Of a stretch of 64,000 bases of DNA, positions 44,095-56,182 are shown one piece after another (the stretch's first letter is position 1; the number at the start of each line of letters is the position of its first letter). Under the pieces are notes generated by a model. It had not been told where the DNA came from. It was given only the letters and a program-made list of their open reading frames with translations, and did not search any database. The DNA is from Diplolepis rosae (Eukaryota > Arthropoda > Insecta > Hymenoptera > Diplolepididae): the NCBI GenBank assembly GCA_030998225.1, contig JAPYXD010000484.1, positions 434,001 through 498,000 of the forward strand, written 5' to 3'. The translations under genes were made by a program, and so were the position numbers.

Positions 44095-44190
44095 AATTGA
44101 AATTGCAAATAAAATAAAGTCGAGTATTTAATCACTCACGTTAGCCTCAAGGTCAACTCCCTGTATGACTTAACAACTTTATTTTGTTAT
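44095..44190 (+). repeat. Orphan unit of the 103-bp tandem family
   Basis: TTGCAAATAAAATAAAGTCG, then ATCACTCACGTTAGCCTCAAGG and CAACTTTATTTTG match the units at 39.95-41.07 kb. This shows the unit is dispersed outside the array. Confidence 0.85.
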
Positions 44191-45611
44191 TTTTGTTTCC
44201 AAACATGAGTTTAGAAATATTCCCGGAATTGTAAATATTCTTGTGGATTATCAAAGCAACTAGTTAGCAAGATTAACAGCCTGCTAGTTAAAATGTTGAT
44301 TCGATCCCTTTAGCATGATTTATAGCTGGATTTGGCTAACATGAATATTCAAAAGAAAATAAATTATCGTAGCATGAGAAATTGAGGACTTATAAACTGA
44401 TCCCCTTATTGTGATTCATAGCTGCCCGAATTACTTGCAGAATTTAAATTTGTGTCAAGAATCAAATTATGTACAATTAAATCTTTTTAGATTAACTGAG
44501 CCAAACTCAAGCACAGAATCTTTTGGTTACTAGTAAATGTAGTTGTTTGTAATTAGATTTTTTTATCAAAATTTTTTTCATTGATTGTCCGAAAACGTTG
44601 TTCCTTTTTACTTATTTATACCATTCTCGGGCGTAAAGAGTACCATCGACATGAATTTATACTCATATTTTGGAACGATAATTGCTTTCCAAATCTGAGC
44701 GGACTATACGCTAGCTACTTTTTGTCACAGTATCCGGAAGTAAAACTCAGTTCTACTAAATTTACCTAACTCAGATCAGCTTATTGCTTTTAGCGGGAAG
44801 CAGCGGCACTGACAGTGTGTGTTTTCACTTACCACGAAAAGTAAAACTTATGCTGAATGAAGTACACATAAAGAACTTAACTGCAAATAATGAAATAACT
44901 CTTGATAATTCCACAGATTTTATAAACGCAATAATATGCCCTCAACGTACGAATCCTGTCACCTTGGGGATTGCGAATCTTCCCCTGGTACGTCACCTAT
45001 CAAAAAAATTTTAATAAAAGTTTTTGATGAACTCAAAATTGAGGAGATGTGGTTTGAAGTTTTGTCACATACATCGATCGATTTGTAGGAAATCTTTATG
45101 AGCATTTATCGAAACTAAAAATCCACGATTTCATTGGAAGAGAATAGGCTTCTTTCTTCACAAACCTTGAAGAAAAATCAAAAGCATACGAGATTATTGT
45201 TTTATTTAGTTTTGTTGAAAATTATGCGTTTTTTATTCGAAATACTGCTCAATCATTTCACTGGAATAATGATCAGGCAACTATTCTTAAAATATTTATT
45301 TATTATTGTGAGACTATTCAATTAAAGCATAAAATAATGGTCATTATTTCAGATGAGTTGACTCATGATACGGACAGTGCAGGGTACAATTTTGAAAACA
45401 AATATACAATAGTTTCAGCAATCTTCAAACTCACAAAATAGATTTTTGTATCTAAGCAGAATGGCATTTTCATGCCGGGGCTCATAGAAAAGGAGCTTGC
45501 GATGGCATAGTTGCGAACGTGAAAGGAGAAGCTGCTCCGTCTAGTCTCCAGGTTTCCGAAAAAAATCATATTCTTACTATAAAAGCTCTAGTAGAGTGAA
45601 CACGCCTGTGT
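44191..45611. other. Intronic stretch, nothing recognised
   Basis: The short frames at 44.58-45.33 kb have no recognisable domain, and the surrounding sequence shows no repeat partner in the window. Confidence 0.4.
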
Positions 45612-46390
45612 CATCCACGCGTCATTGAGTGATCACATACTGCGATCACTTTCCGCCTTGCCGCCTGCGCTATGCCCTCCATCGGCTTAGCAGACTTCAC
45701 TTAACTAATCCCATCAATAAGTTTGGTTTCCTTGAAATACTCAATGCACTAAAGAACTCAGCAGTCGCTGAACTTCCTGGCCCAGGATTTAGCACAATTA
45801 AATCATTTTTGTCGATCATCTCGTTCGCCAAGATTCCCTTCCTGTCTAGTCGGTTACTCCCTTTCTGGCAACCTACTAGTTGAATTGCCCGCAATAAAGA
45901 CCTGCTTGGCAGAGGGAGAAGTATCATCTGTATACACGCACACTTTCTGCCTCTTTCCAAATAAATTCTGTCTCGTTCTTCCAGAAATTTCCGAAGCGAA
46001 ATTAGGGCTGCTGACGTGGATTCCGGCTCTCCGTGATGCGACCTGATACTGATACTGATTTTGGGCTTTTTGTGCTGCTCGCTTATTGGCAGGACATTAA
46101 CCTTTTCTCTTGCATTGAGAGGTTTCTTCCAGAACACCGGTCAAAAACCGCTTCCGGCAGCATGGGCGATATTTTTCTCGCCTCTATCTTCGCATGTTAG
46201 GCAACTTGGGGTACCTCTGCATTCCTTGGCCCGGCGTGTCGCCGTGCCGCACCTCCAGCAGACATCTATCCTGATGGAATTGCCACTAGACACATGGCCA
46301 TACTCGATGCATCGGAAACACCGGACAACCTTGGAATGCTCCCGGATGTGGCTTCTTACTCATCCGACCCTCGCCTAACCAAACCGAAGG
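45612..46390 (-). pseudogene. R1-like retrotransposon relic (gag end and endonuclease)
   Basis: Minus strand from about 46390: CFRCIEYGHVSSG, CWRCGTATRRAKEC and CLTCEDRGEKNIAHAAGS are the knuckles of the same gag family as 3.4-4.0 kb. Then PISEQHKKPKISISIR and RLDRKGILANEMIDKNDLIV come from the endonuclease. 45630-45760 matches the endonuclease/RT junction seen at 29.13-29.25 kb (GTGATCACATACTGCGATCA). Large internal deletions and frameshifts. It is diverged from both large copies, hence older or a separate subfamily. Confidence 0.75.
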
Positions 46391-46502
46391 AGACGCATAA
46401 AAAACAATTATGCTAATGTTAGATTTTCCTGTTTTATAAAAAACTTCACATCCGACTTGAAAGGCACTAAGGAAATAGAAAAATGTGTCAAAGTTCGTTT
46501 TC

Positions 46503-46764
46503 GGGTCGCAGATAATGAATCCGTTATTAGATCTTCATAATTCAAATGGCAAATTCAAGATGACGGCCGAAAAAACGATAAAAGCGCGATGATATTATTT
46601 TCAGTTGTGAAAATTTGTTAACGAATTCATTATCAGCAACCCAAAATCCCCTGAGTACATATTTTTACCAATACTATTCTACTCTTTTTGTTTTTATGCC
46701 TGCCATATTGAATACGCGATTTTGAATTATGAAAATCTGATAACGGATTTGTAAATGGCGACCC
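46503..46764. repeat. MITE-like inverted repeat upstream of dynamitin exon b
   Basis: GGGTCGCAGATAATGAATCC (46503) is mirrored at 46740-46764 (GGATTTGTAAATGGCGACCC), and a third partial copy in the middle reads GAATTCATTATCAGCAACCC (about 46625-46644). No coding frame. It ends about 145 bp before the exon's acceptor. Confidence 0.65.
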
Positions 46765-46908
46765 TAAAAACCCCTAAAGTCTATAGATTGAACAAAAACT
46801 GAAAAACTTTTTTCGGAGCCATTATAATGGCTTTCCGGTACTCTAAAGGTTAAGAAAATTTTAAAAATTTCTTTCTCCAGTTAACTGACTTCGACTCTCA
46901 TATTCTAG

Positions 46909-47048
46909 GATGAAAACGATTCTGTTGAGTTGTTACACTATAATGCCAGGGAGATTTTCAATAAGTTTAGAGGCAAAAATGTAATGAGCAAAGGTGTCGA
47001 TTTTTCGGATAGAATATCATATAAGTCAAGAACTGGCTATAACGTGGG
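46909..47048 (+). CDS. DCTN2: Dynamitin (dynactin subunit 2), internal exon b
   Basis: A 140-bp exon between acceptor CATATTCTAG and donor GTAAGT, entering in phase 0 and leaving with two bases of a Gly codon. It encodes DENDSVELLHYNAREIFNKF, then RGKNVMSKGVDFSDRISYKS and RTGYNV. The order A-x-x-x-F-x-K-F-x-x-K followed by KG-x-DFSDRI-x-x-x-x-RTGY is the conserved region after the dynamitin N-terminus. Phase and sequence join directly to the exon at 15078-15149. An alternative acceptor at 46880 would bring in a stop, which supports 46909. A branch-like TTAACTGAC lies 20-30 bp upstream. Downstream exons were not found before 64000. Confidence 0.93.
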
Positions 47049-47695
47049 GTAAGTAAATGTTGTTTTTTCTACTTCTTAAACCACCATAGATGCAGAAAAA
47101 AAAGAAAATTTTATATTACATTTCCGCGAAAAGGTCAATGTTTCATGGCTGCATAGAGGCACAAAAAGTGGCAAATTTCAGATTGGTAGGCAAATAGTGA
47201 AAAAAAGTAGGAGAATCTACCTTTAATTCACTGCCTTAAAGTTGTATGAAGTGGATTTAGGTTGCCTATTGTGAATTTTTAAGTTAGCTGTAGTGAATTA
47301 GCCTCAAAGCACTATCTAGCGGAAGTAACAAATAGTGCCAAGAAATGGCAGTTCCTGTTATTCATATCCTATGATTTTTGTGTTGCTCAGTGTGTTGATG
47401 TTCAATCGCACTGAAATTTTCAACTTTTTCTGCTTGTATACGGCCACGAAACACCCAAACCTTTTTACGATGACAATGTGATAAAAATTAAAAAATAATG
47501 TATCTTTTTTCTTACTATAAATAACATTTTATTTTCGGTTAGTAAATTTGTCTTGATTTTATTGCGAATTTATTCTTATTTTTAGTGTCGTCCCGTTGGT
47601 AAGTCGTAAAAATTTGAGCTATTTTGTTTGACAAAATCGATTGAAAAATCGATATAATTTTCTGACCGATTTTATCTGCTAACATAACCCATTAA
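47049..47695. other. Start of the next dynamitin intron
   Basis: Follows the GTAAGT donor. AT-rich, no features recognised. Confidence 0.5.
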
Positions 47696-47850
47696 ATAAA
47701 TAAATAATATTTTTTTGCAAAATACGTCCTAAATAAATGTTTCGAATTTCTGTAGAGTGGTATTGAGGGTGTCCATTTACGACTCGGGTACTGCCAAAAT
47801 GTTATATCAATAATATGTATAAATATTGTACTTATTCGGTGGCAAATTTG
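47696..47850 (+). repeat. Orphan fragment of the recombinase element's inverted repeat
   Basis: TTTTTTTGCAAAATACGTCC, then TGTAGAGTGGTATTGAGGGT and TTTACGACTCGG match 6990-7115 in order with substitutions and small indels. No recombinase gene or second repeat is near, so it is a remnant of another copy. Confidence 0.8.
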
Positions 47851-48539
47851 TAATTGTGTACATGAATACTAGCCATGTCAAAAACATAGGCTGCACTTTG
47901 GAAAAATATAACCCATATTTTCACGGTGGTGTAATCGAAGTAATTAGCTAGTCAATGGTAGTATGTGTAAACACAAAGCCATTTCTCAGCTTTTTAAAAA
48001 GTGAGTGTTTCATTCCATGAATGTTCCAGAATAATAAAAATGCATATTTGACGTATTTCGCACCTATGAACCTTATTCAGCTGTCAACGTGGGCGACGTT
48101 GCCACAGGTAATGAAATTAAGTAAGTGCAATCGAAACTAGATGGTTAATTGGTTTGAGATTTATCCTACATAATCTTTGGAGCACGAATTGATTTTACAC
48201 AACGCCTTATAGGGTTCTCGAGGCTTTTAATTTTGGTAATAAGTGCCTTAACACTAAAGACAAATTCGAAACGAAATACGTGATCTGGTAAATTAAAGAT
48301 TTTATCGTGGAATTTGTAGTTAAAAAGAAATGCAGGAAGAAAATCCAGCGAAGTTGATTTTCGAGAATCTCCAGTAACAGATAACAATCGTTCGACGCAC
48401 GATACGCGCACGGCGTGCCAGGGAGTTCTGATTATTTGTTATGGTTTTTGATACTTGAACCTTTCTTCATTGTTAGAAGATTAATGGTTCAGATCCCTTT
48501 ATAGGAATTGTACGTCCACTGGCTGTGGTAACTTTATCG
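47851..48539. other. Unassigned intronic sequence
   Basis: No supported feature. Confidence 0.4.
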
Positions 48540-49290
48540 CCATCTGACCCTGCTTAAAAAACCGTTAGAACTCGATAGAACCGTGTTAGAACATGGGTTT
48601 CTACCTGGGTGTAAACGGAGTTGTCCACGGTTTTTGCAAATGGGTCCTGCCCCGGGTTTCATCTGGTCTTAAGAAAGGTTCTAAAGGGTTCTAAATAGAT
48701 AAAAAATTGTGCGTCAATCAGGTTCTATATAGGTGTCAAGCAGGTTCTTAGAAAGACTTTAAAGGGTCTTATCCGGAATCTGAAATTGTTCAGCGTATAT
48801 GGTCTTAAACGGGTGTTAAGCAGGTCGTATCCGGCCCTAAGAAGGGTTCTATACGGAACCAAACATTGTTACGCTAGGCCCTTTTAGACACGCATGCATG
48901 GTCAAGTGTGCTCTATAGAGCGCACTTGACCAAATTTGTCAATCTATGTCCCCGCTATGACCCGTTCAGACCCTGTTAGACGCAAATACTTTCGATTCAA
49001 GAGATCCATGATAGATCCGTTTAGACACCCAGAGCGCACTTGGACAAATTGGTGAATCTATGTATCCGCTAGGAACCATTTAGACCCTAATAGACCCAAA
49101 GTGCACTTTGGAAGAATAATTTTCATATACTAATCCCAGACGGTAGCCAAGTATACCCTGTTAGGTCCCGTTTTCCAATTAAAATAATATAATTTGAGTA
49201 CCAATTGCCTATGTAGAACTCGCTTACACCCGGATGGTATTTCACAATTATGTTTTAATTTTCCGGTAGAACCCAGGTAGGTGTGGATAA
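48540..49290. repeat. Degenerate short-word repeat region
   Basis: Phrases of the type GGTTCTA, GGGTCTTA, AGACCC and TAGAACCC recur dozens of times in an irregular array. At 48900-48931 there is a 32-bp palindrome GGTCAAGTGTGCTCTATAGA... with one mismatched pair, and GAGCGCACTTG recurs at 49030. It may be a degenerate non-autonomous element with many internal sites; no coding frame. Confidence 0.6.
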
Positions 49291-50544
49291 AGTGCATTCA
49301 TTATCTATATTAAATTTAGAACAATTTTACTAGTTGATGAGTGGTACTTTAATCAATCATTAACATTTGTTGATGAATCGAACACATATACGCATACAAA
49401 CAGATGTGGAAATATGCATATATCTATATGATAATATCCAAATTTACGTACTGAATATCGATATATATTTTTTCAATCAATGATAACCATAATTTCTTTC
49501 GATGTTGAAATTTTGCTCCAGTTTTTAATTTTTATTAACAGTTGCGTATATCTTAAATTCAACATTTTTTTCCTGAACCAACCATCTTTCAAAAGTCTCT
49601 GACGCGAGCACTGATAAGCTGTATTAGCGATCTTGTCTTGATCTCGAAAGGAAAATGAAAATTAATCTCCTGGGCACAGTTTTAACAATTGGATAATAAT
49701 TAATTAATTTTTGAATTAATGAATTTATTAAGTTAATGAAATGGCTATTTGTCATGTTTATTGAACTTATTATTATTTAATTATGTTATTATAGGCATTT
49801 TATTTTAGAACATATTTTTAATATATATTATATATAAATATAACGTATTTATTATGTATTTTATAAAGAAATATCAGTTGACGCAGGATTAGGCCGACTG
49901 TCAGTTCGGGACTTGAGTCCTAATTTTGAACTAATCTTTTCTGAGAATATGACATTTCTGGAAAATTAAATTGCTGACATTTTTTCAAAATTTGGTCAGA
50001 GATGGACCAATAATAGGAAGGCAACTGGATTCATAGGTATAATGAGTTTTTGAAACTTTGGGGCATTTATATCATTAGTTATAGTTGAGCTTTTGTAGGC
50101 TACAGTCTTGTCTTTATTCTACTGTTAAAATGAAAAACAATAATAGTTTGTAAACAATAATTAGTTGTAAAGAAGTTATTTTCTTCAGTTCGTTTAAGTG
50201 AACATAATTCCACGGAAATATTATTGTAATCCGTTTAATTTGAGTAACCACAGTTGCGTTTCGAAGAATGTTTTGGTAGCTACAACATAAATGAAACGTA
50301 AATGTCCTCATGTTGGAGAATACTAGTGCATTATGTGCAAATTTGCCGTCTCCATGGACACCACACATTCTAAGTGTTGAAAATGATAGTAATAGTAACG
50401 ATAATGATCAAATTTCTGCAATGTCTTTTTTTCAGAACCCTTTATACGAGTTGCATAAATATTATCGTGCTGGAACATTTTCCAGTTGCCTTCACAATCT
50501 TAGACAGGTACCTTGCATGGTCCAGATAGTATACTATAGCTGCA
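49291..50544. other. Unassigned AT-rich sequence
   Basis: No supported gene or repeat. Short frames at 50.1-50.5 kb show no domain. Confidence 0.4.
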
Positions 50545-51165
50545 ATATGTGAGCAGCAGCCAGCAGTCCTACGTCCGTTGGCAGAATCACATGCATACTC
50601 TTGTCATGCTGTAGAATCACTTTTTCGTGCCTCTGCTCGTATTGTGGCTGTTTTTCGCGCAGTGCTCGGCTCAAACGCATCAATTGCGCTCGATAACCTT
50701 CCCCAGTGATGGTTCCGTTCGGTTTTAACAGCTCATATTGAATAACACCGACCTGGTCCCACCAAATACACAGCATAACATTCGCAGCGTGAATATTCGG
50801 CCGAGCCGACGACGTAGAAGCATGACTGGGCAGTCCCCATGACTTTCTTCTCTTTGGGTTGCTGTAATGAATCCATTTTTCATCACCCGTCACGATGCGA
50901 TGAAGAAATCCCTTCCTTTTTGCCGCTGAAGCAGTTGTTCACAGGCGACAACATCGAAATCACCGTCTTTGAAGCGACGGAACCAATCACAGCACGTTGT
51001 TTCACTTGGAGCAGCATTTCCGTAAACTTTTCGGAGCTCTAGATGTGCTTCAGCCGCCGTTTTCTTCGAATGAAAGAAGAAAATCAACACTTCCCGCAAA
51101 TGACGATTATTTGGCACAAAATTAGATATTTTTACACAACCAAAAGTTTATGACGCCAAAACAAA
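50545..51165 (-). pseudogene. Mariner transposase relic (mori/mellifera-like)
   Basis: The N-terminal helix-turn-helix part (51117-50890) reads NRHLREVLIFFFHSKKTAAE and CCDWFRRFKDGDFDV. It is joined by a deletion to the catalytic domain (50893-50534) with the first Asp in MTGDEKWIHYSNPKRRKSW, then ANVMLCIWWDQVGVIQYELL and the second Asp region VILQHDKSMHV. The third Asp is lost. It is a different mariner lineage from those at 0.2, 4.8 and 62.1 kb. The element is non-functional; its TIRs were not identified. Confidence 0.82.
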
Positions 51166-51299
51166 ATCACTAATGTGTCAAAACGGTTTGTTTACCATAT
51201 GTCTAACCTTTTTCATGACGTTATGGATAAGTCAAAGTCGACCAGCACATACTGCTGGAGCTATCTATTGACAAACCGCGGGAACTTAGTCGCGCACCT

Positions 51300-52150
51300 A
51301 ATACAAGCGTTATTTTCTACAGTTTGCAACGAATTGATTCCGCAAACCTTGCAAAGAGTGCAATTGCACCTTCTCCTTCCAAAACGCATCCCATTTTTTT
51401 AAACAGCAACGTTCTACCGAGTAGCCCCACCTCCAAAATAACATCGGAAACTCTCAGCAAGAAATCTTACGCAACAGCAACCTCTGAAATCTTCCATATA
51501 AAAGAACAAGCTCTTGACACCATTATCGAAGGAGAAAATATTAGATTCGTATTCAAACTAAAGAACAGTTTATGAAAGCTAGAAAAGTTGAACTAGAATT
51601 AATTTCAATGCATTTTGGTAAAGGCATTAATACATTCGTTAGAGAAAATTAGTTTAGGCCAAGTTTATATTTACAATAATAGTTATTTAAAAATGTTGTG
51701 GTTTTTCTTTGATCTTACTAAACGACATGCTCTATTTGTAAACAACCTGAACACCTTGTCAAACATTGCGAGTCTAATAAAAATATCTCCAAACAAGCCC
51801 TTAAAATGGAAACTAACCAAAACAGAAAAGAACCTGAATAACTTTCAATACCCAAAAGTCACAAAAAACTAAGAAGCCCAAAAACAACAAGAATCTTGCA
51901 AAAGCGAAAAAACCAGTTGGCATTTATAGACTTATACTGCCTGCTAAAGAAATTTTATACAGCAAGCCCAAACAATACACCTTAGATTTCGACCAACTCA
52001 AACTACCTTCAGAGAATTCCAAATGTGCCAAAAATATAACCCCAATTGTGCCTGGTTCCACTAAAGACTCCTTCAGCAGCCTTCAAACAATTTGAAAGGA
52101 ACACTTGCAAGATATGAAAATCTAGCAAATGCAAAGAATGTACACACAAT
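51300..52150 (+). pseudogene. Possible gag relic with one zinc knuckle
   Basis: 51324-51575 has a Ser/Thr/Lys-rich frame (SPTSKITSETLSKKSYATAT). 51728-51769, in another frame, encodes CSICKQPEHLVKHC, a good Cys-x2-Cys-x4-His-x4-Cys knuckle, followed by Lys/Gln/Asn-rich text to about 51840. This order, basic tail included, resembles the gag end of a non-LTR or LTR element. No RT or endonuclease follows. The frames are short and broken, so the call rests mainly on the knuckle. Confidence 0.4.
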
Positions 52151-53076
52151 GTACCTGAATTTATAAAATCATCCCCGCTATATGGATTCTCTTCCACCAA
52201 GATTGGGTCCCATGAAGGGAGGAAAATTTCGTGTGATTAATCCCTCTATTTTAACGAACGACGATATAAAAAAAAACTTACGTCGTAGTATTTTCAAAAA
52301 GTGGATCTCACGTGTGGTAAATTTCCGAAGTTCGAATATTCTGCTATCTGCAAATAAAACATGCGTTATTACATTACGTGTGTACCCATTCTAATTTTGG
52401 GAAAAAGTTCCCTACACCTGGTAATAAAATCATTTTAACCTTTTGGATTTAATTGTTTGGCCACATTGGGCCAGAAAGTCACTATATTCAACCTGTGAAC
52501 GCGTCACCCACCGGTCCTACGTAATTGTTTCAAGGTGGGTAAAGTTAGCAGCGCCATGACGTCATTTCACAATATTGTTTCACCTATAATTAAGGGCATA
52601 TGTAGGGCTAATTTAATGCCCCAAAAGTAAATTTCCGGCTCTGCATTTTTTTTTAAATGGTGGCACTGCCAGCTTTACTCAAACTCAGCAGCACCACAAT
52701 GAAAAACGGTCAACAAATAAAGATTTTGACTTCTAGTCTTCAACAGAATTTCCAGCTAATTTAGGGCTCTTCATATCCCCTAGGTCTGACCTTTGCCCCT
52801 TTAAAACATAAAAGGGTTCAAGAGGTCACAGCATTCAAACATCAATTTACTTCGTATTCTATGCTAATAGAATTTAGAATTTGTTTAATTCTCGCTGCTC
52901 GAGCAAATATTGAACGGATAGCATTTCTGCTAAAAGCATTTATACTATTTATTCTTAAAAATATACTACAGGAACCTATAAATATGCTATTAATTCTGTA
53001 GAATATTGATTTGAATCAATTATATACATGCTTTTGGCAGATATGCTAATGATTCAATAGCTTTTTTTTCTCACAT
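52151..53076. other. Unassigned sequence
   Basis: No supported feature; short frames only. Confidence 0.4.
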
Positions 53077-55258
53077 GGAATGTTTTTTAGGTGTCCGCCT
53101 CCCATTTTTTTCTCCTTTGAATATGTGACAACGCATAAAAAACTACGAGACACGTGTTTTTTCTTATCTGCCCAAAATGAGTTTTAAGGGGTGAAATGAG
53201 CCCCTGAAGTTTCGCTTAAAAATGATATTTTTATTATTTTAAGCACTTATAGCGTACCGATGTGGAATGAAACTTGGGAGTAATTATGTGTACGTCAAAA
53301 CATATTTGACAGTTAGTGCAACTATTATTTTTCGCCCTTATAATGGGTAAAACTACCCTTAGTCGTATATACCCCTAATAAAAAATCTTGCTTAAATTTG
53401 AAAATAGATTATTTTTAATAAAGAAATAATTTTATTTTTGTTTAATAATACAATAGAAAGAAGTTTTGGAAACAAATTATATGAATATACCCTTATTTGG
53501 GGGTAAACAACCCTTAAATGAATAAATTCTTAAATTAACACGAATTGAACTATAATTTCCGCAATTTGAAGCACAAATCTGTCAATTTAATTAAAGGTAG
53601 TATTATACTATATGAGATTACTGATATTATTACATCCTTATTAAAGAGCTAATCACCCTTCGCATTCATAAGTTGCTAATTAAATATAATAATTTAAACT
53701 ACCCTCCTAGAAACTTCACAGAAGAATTAAGGAATTTATGAAAGTAAAGCTGTGTTTATTATTCTCAAATTATTCACTGTTGAGTTAACATTATCTTATA
53801 ATGCTGCCTAAACTTTTAGCAATTTATTTGCTAATCTAGAAGTAGATGGTAACATAAATGAATTCAGCAAATTCCCAATGATGTCATCCGTGTATTTTTA
53901 GTGTTTCAAAATGTTGTTGATACGATTTCTATTTTTGTAAACGCTGTGTGACGCAGGCTAGCTGCATTGCGAAAATTTAACCAGTATCCATCAGTATACT
54001 TGTGACAGTGATTGTAGAACGTACAAGTTTATGGTTCAGTAAGAAATCAATATGATTATAAATCCATTAAATGTCATAAATCTTTTATTAGCAACATTTC
54101 AAAGTATGTATTTGGGAGACACGCTTGTCATCAGAGAAGAAGTAGAAATAAAGGAAGTAATGGAAAAAATATTATTGGACTGCATTTTCCAATATCATAC
54201 AGTGGGAACTTTGGAGCATTCTTCATTAAATTTTGAGGAATCTTTTAACGATTATCAAGCTGAAGCAATAGAAGATGATGTTGATGGCAGATGGACAGAT
54301 GACGAACCTATAGAGGTATAACGTTAATTTTTAATCACGACAATTAAAGTTATAGACATTTAAACAATAACCAAATAAGCAATAGTTAATATTTACATAA
54401 TAGTTATACTTACATCATTGCTAATATTTACGTTGAAATAACTTATATCAAGTATTAAATTTAATCTTACCATACTACTCATAGTAATTAATGACATTTT
54501 TTTATGGAAATGTTGTTTAATAAATATTTTTCATTCTTCTTTAATGTAGATCTCTTTAATACATGGCTGCGAGAAATCTTTTATCCCAGTACTAAAGAAA
54601 AGATTGTGGTCATGTTGGATTCATGGACTGGACACTGTGAGAGAAGCGTACATGAACAAAAACCTGAAGGCAAAGATATTGTACTTAAGTCAATACCAAA
54701 AGGCACAACTTCAAAAATACAACCACTAGATGTTTATGGATTTCGAGTTAGCCCTTTAATAATGATGTAATAATATCATATTATAGTCCAATACGTGTTA
54801 ATTTAAGAATTTATACATTTAAGGGTTGTTTACCCTCAAATAAAGGTATATTCATATAATATGTTTCCAAAACTTCTTTCTATTGTATTATTTAACAAAA
54901 GTGAAATTATTACTTCATTAAAAATAATCTATTTTCAAATTTAAGCAAGATTTTTTATCAGGGGTATATACGACTAAGGGTATTTTTACCCATTATAAGG
55001 GCGAAAAATAATAGTTGCATTATCTGTCAAATATGTTTTGACGTACACATACTTACTGCCAAGTTTTATTCAAATCGGTCTGCTATAAGTGCTTAAAATA
55101 ATAAAAATATCATTTTTAAGCGAAACTTCAGGGGCTCATTTCACCCTTTAAAACTCATTTTGGGCAGATAAGAAAAAAGGCGTGTCTCTTAGTTTTTGAT
55201 GCTCTATCACATATTTAAAGGAGAAAAAAATTGGAGGCGGACACCTAAAAAACATTCC
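53077..55258 (+). mobile_element. DDE transposon with ~465-bp terminal inverted repeats
   Basis: Left arm 53077-53542 starts GGAATGTTTTTTAGGTGTCC and is mirrored by the right arm 54794-55258 with scattered substitutions and small indels. The interior carries transposase fragments. Inverted repeats this long are rare for cut-and-paste elements of this size. The target duplication was not resolved. Several CCCTTATxxGGG-type words inside the arms (for example GCCCTTATAATGGG, near 53340) could be binding sites. Confidence 0.85.
54052..54770 (+). pseudogene. DDE transposase fragments of the long-TIR element
   Basis: The frame 54504-54770 includes LFNTWLREIFYPSTKEK, the catalytic Asp in VVMLDSWTGHCERSVH, and SIPKGTTSKIQPLDVYGFR. 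The pattern hydrophobic-LD-xxxGH ... P-x-GTTS-x-IQPLDV is that of the pogo/Tc1-like DDE family (second Asp and the conserved LQP-D block). An acidic frame, 54052-54321 (FNDYQAEAIEDDVDGRWTDD), lies upstream and may be an N-terminal or other exon: a GT follows at 54316 and TTTAATGTAG precedes the DDE text. The first Asp and the DNA-binding domain are not seen, so this is an internally deleted copy. Confidence 0.65.
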
Positions 55259-56180
55259 TTGTCAGTGTAAAGTTCTGAACATTCATTGAACGATTAAAAT
55301 ATTTTATTTTCGAAACCAAACTAATTATTATTATCCAAAACTAATTATTTAGTTTAAAAAAAATATATTTTCCACCGTTCAATAGACGTTCAGAATTGTA
55401 AGTACATCTTAAATCTGTTGATTTTACTGATTTTCTTGTAAAACCTACTAAAAACTCATGTCATCCAAATAAGTACCAAACTTTTTGTTACAGATTCCAA
55501 AATTAAATTTTAGGACCTTTATTCAAGATACATGCAAAAAAATTAACTGCTGAATTTACTTGAATACTGGTAAATTTTACCAGTTTGGCCAGTACTTATA
55601 TGGGTAATATGTCTGTCCAGTAAATTTTACTTGGGGAACCAAGTAAACGAGATTGATATTCGTGACAAGTCTATCTGAATAGTATCAACTTAAAGACTAG
55701 TTAATTTTGCTGGTTCAGTCGCTATTCTCAACTATCTTGAAATATAAACATCACATTTTATTTCGTAAATATCACAAAGATACCATGTAACAGAAACTTA
55801 TTCAGACTGTATAATTTACTGATCGTAATTTTTTTCTATACAGTTTTTAAAAGTTACAATCATTTATAAATTAGAAACTCCAACCAACGTTTAGTACGTA
55901 CGTTTATCCAGTATGATGATTCTTTAAATGAAAACTAGATCTTGGATATATGAAAACAGGGCGTTTTTTGAACTTTAAAATAAACTGTACTTGTTAGAAA
56001 ACATGTCTATTTTCTGAGCTAATCAGCTTTACACTCGCATAATTTGTTTATACATTATTGTCTATACTTTTTATTAAACAAATAAAATTTCTAACGCTAA
56101 GAAGATTTGAACCTAAATCTATCTACTTAAATCCATCGATTCGTAGTCGGTAATGCTCTCAAACCTGAAACTGGTAGTAG
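55259..56180. other. Unassigned AT-rich spacer
   Basis: No gene or repeat partner found. Confidence 0.4.
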
Positions 56181-56182
56181 TA

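Noticed and set aside
44581..45325. Candidate genes in three plus-strand frames
   Set aside because: Short, compositionally random, no domain, no splice support.
46881..46908. Alternative acceptor at 46880 for dynamitin exon b
   Set aside because: It would add sequence containing an in-frame stop; the acceptor at 46907-46908 gives the conserved protein.
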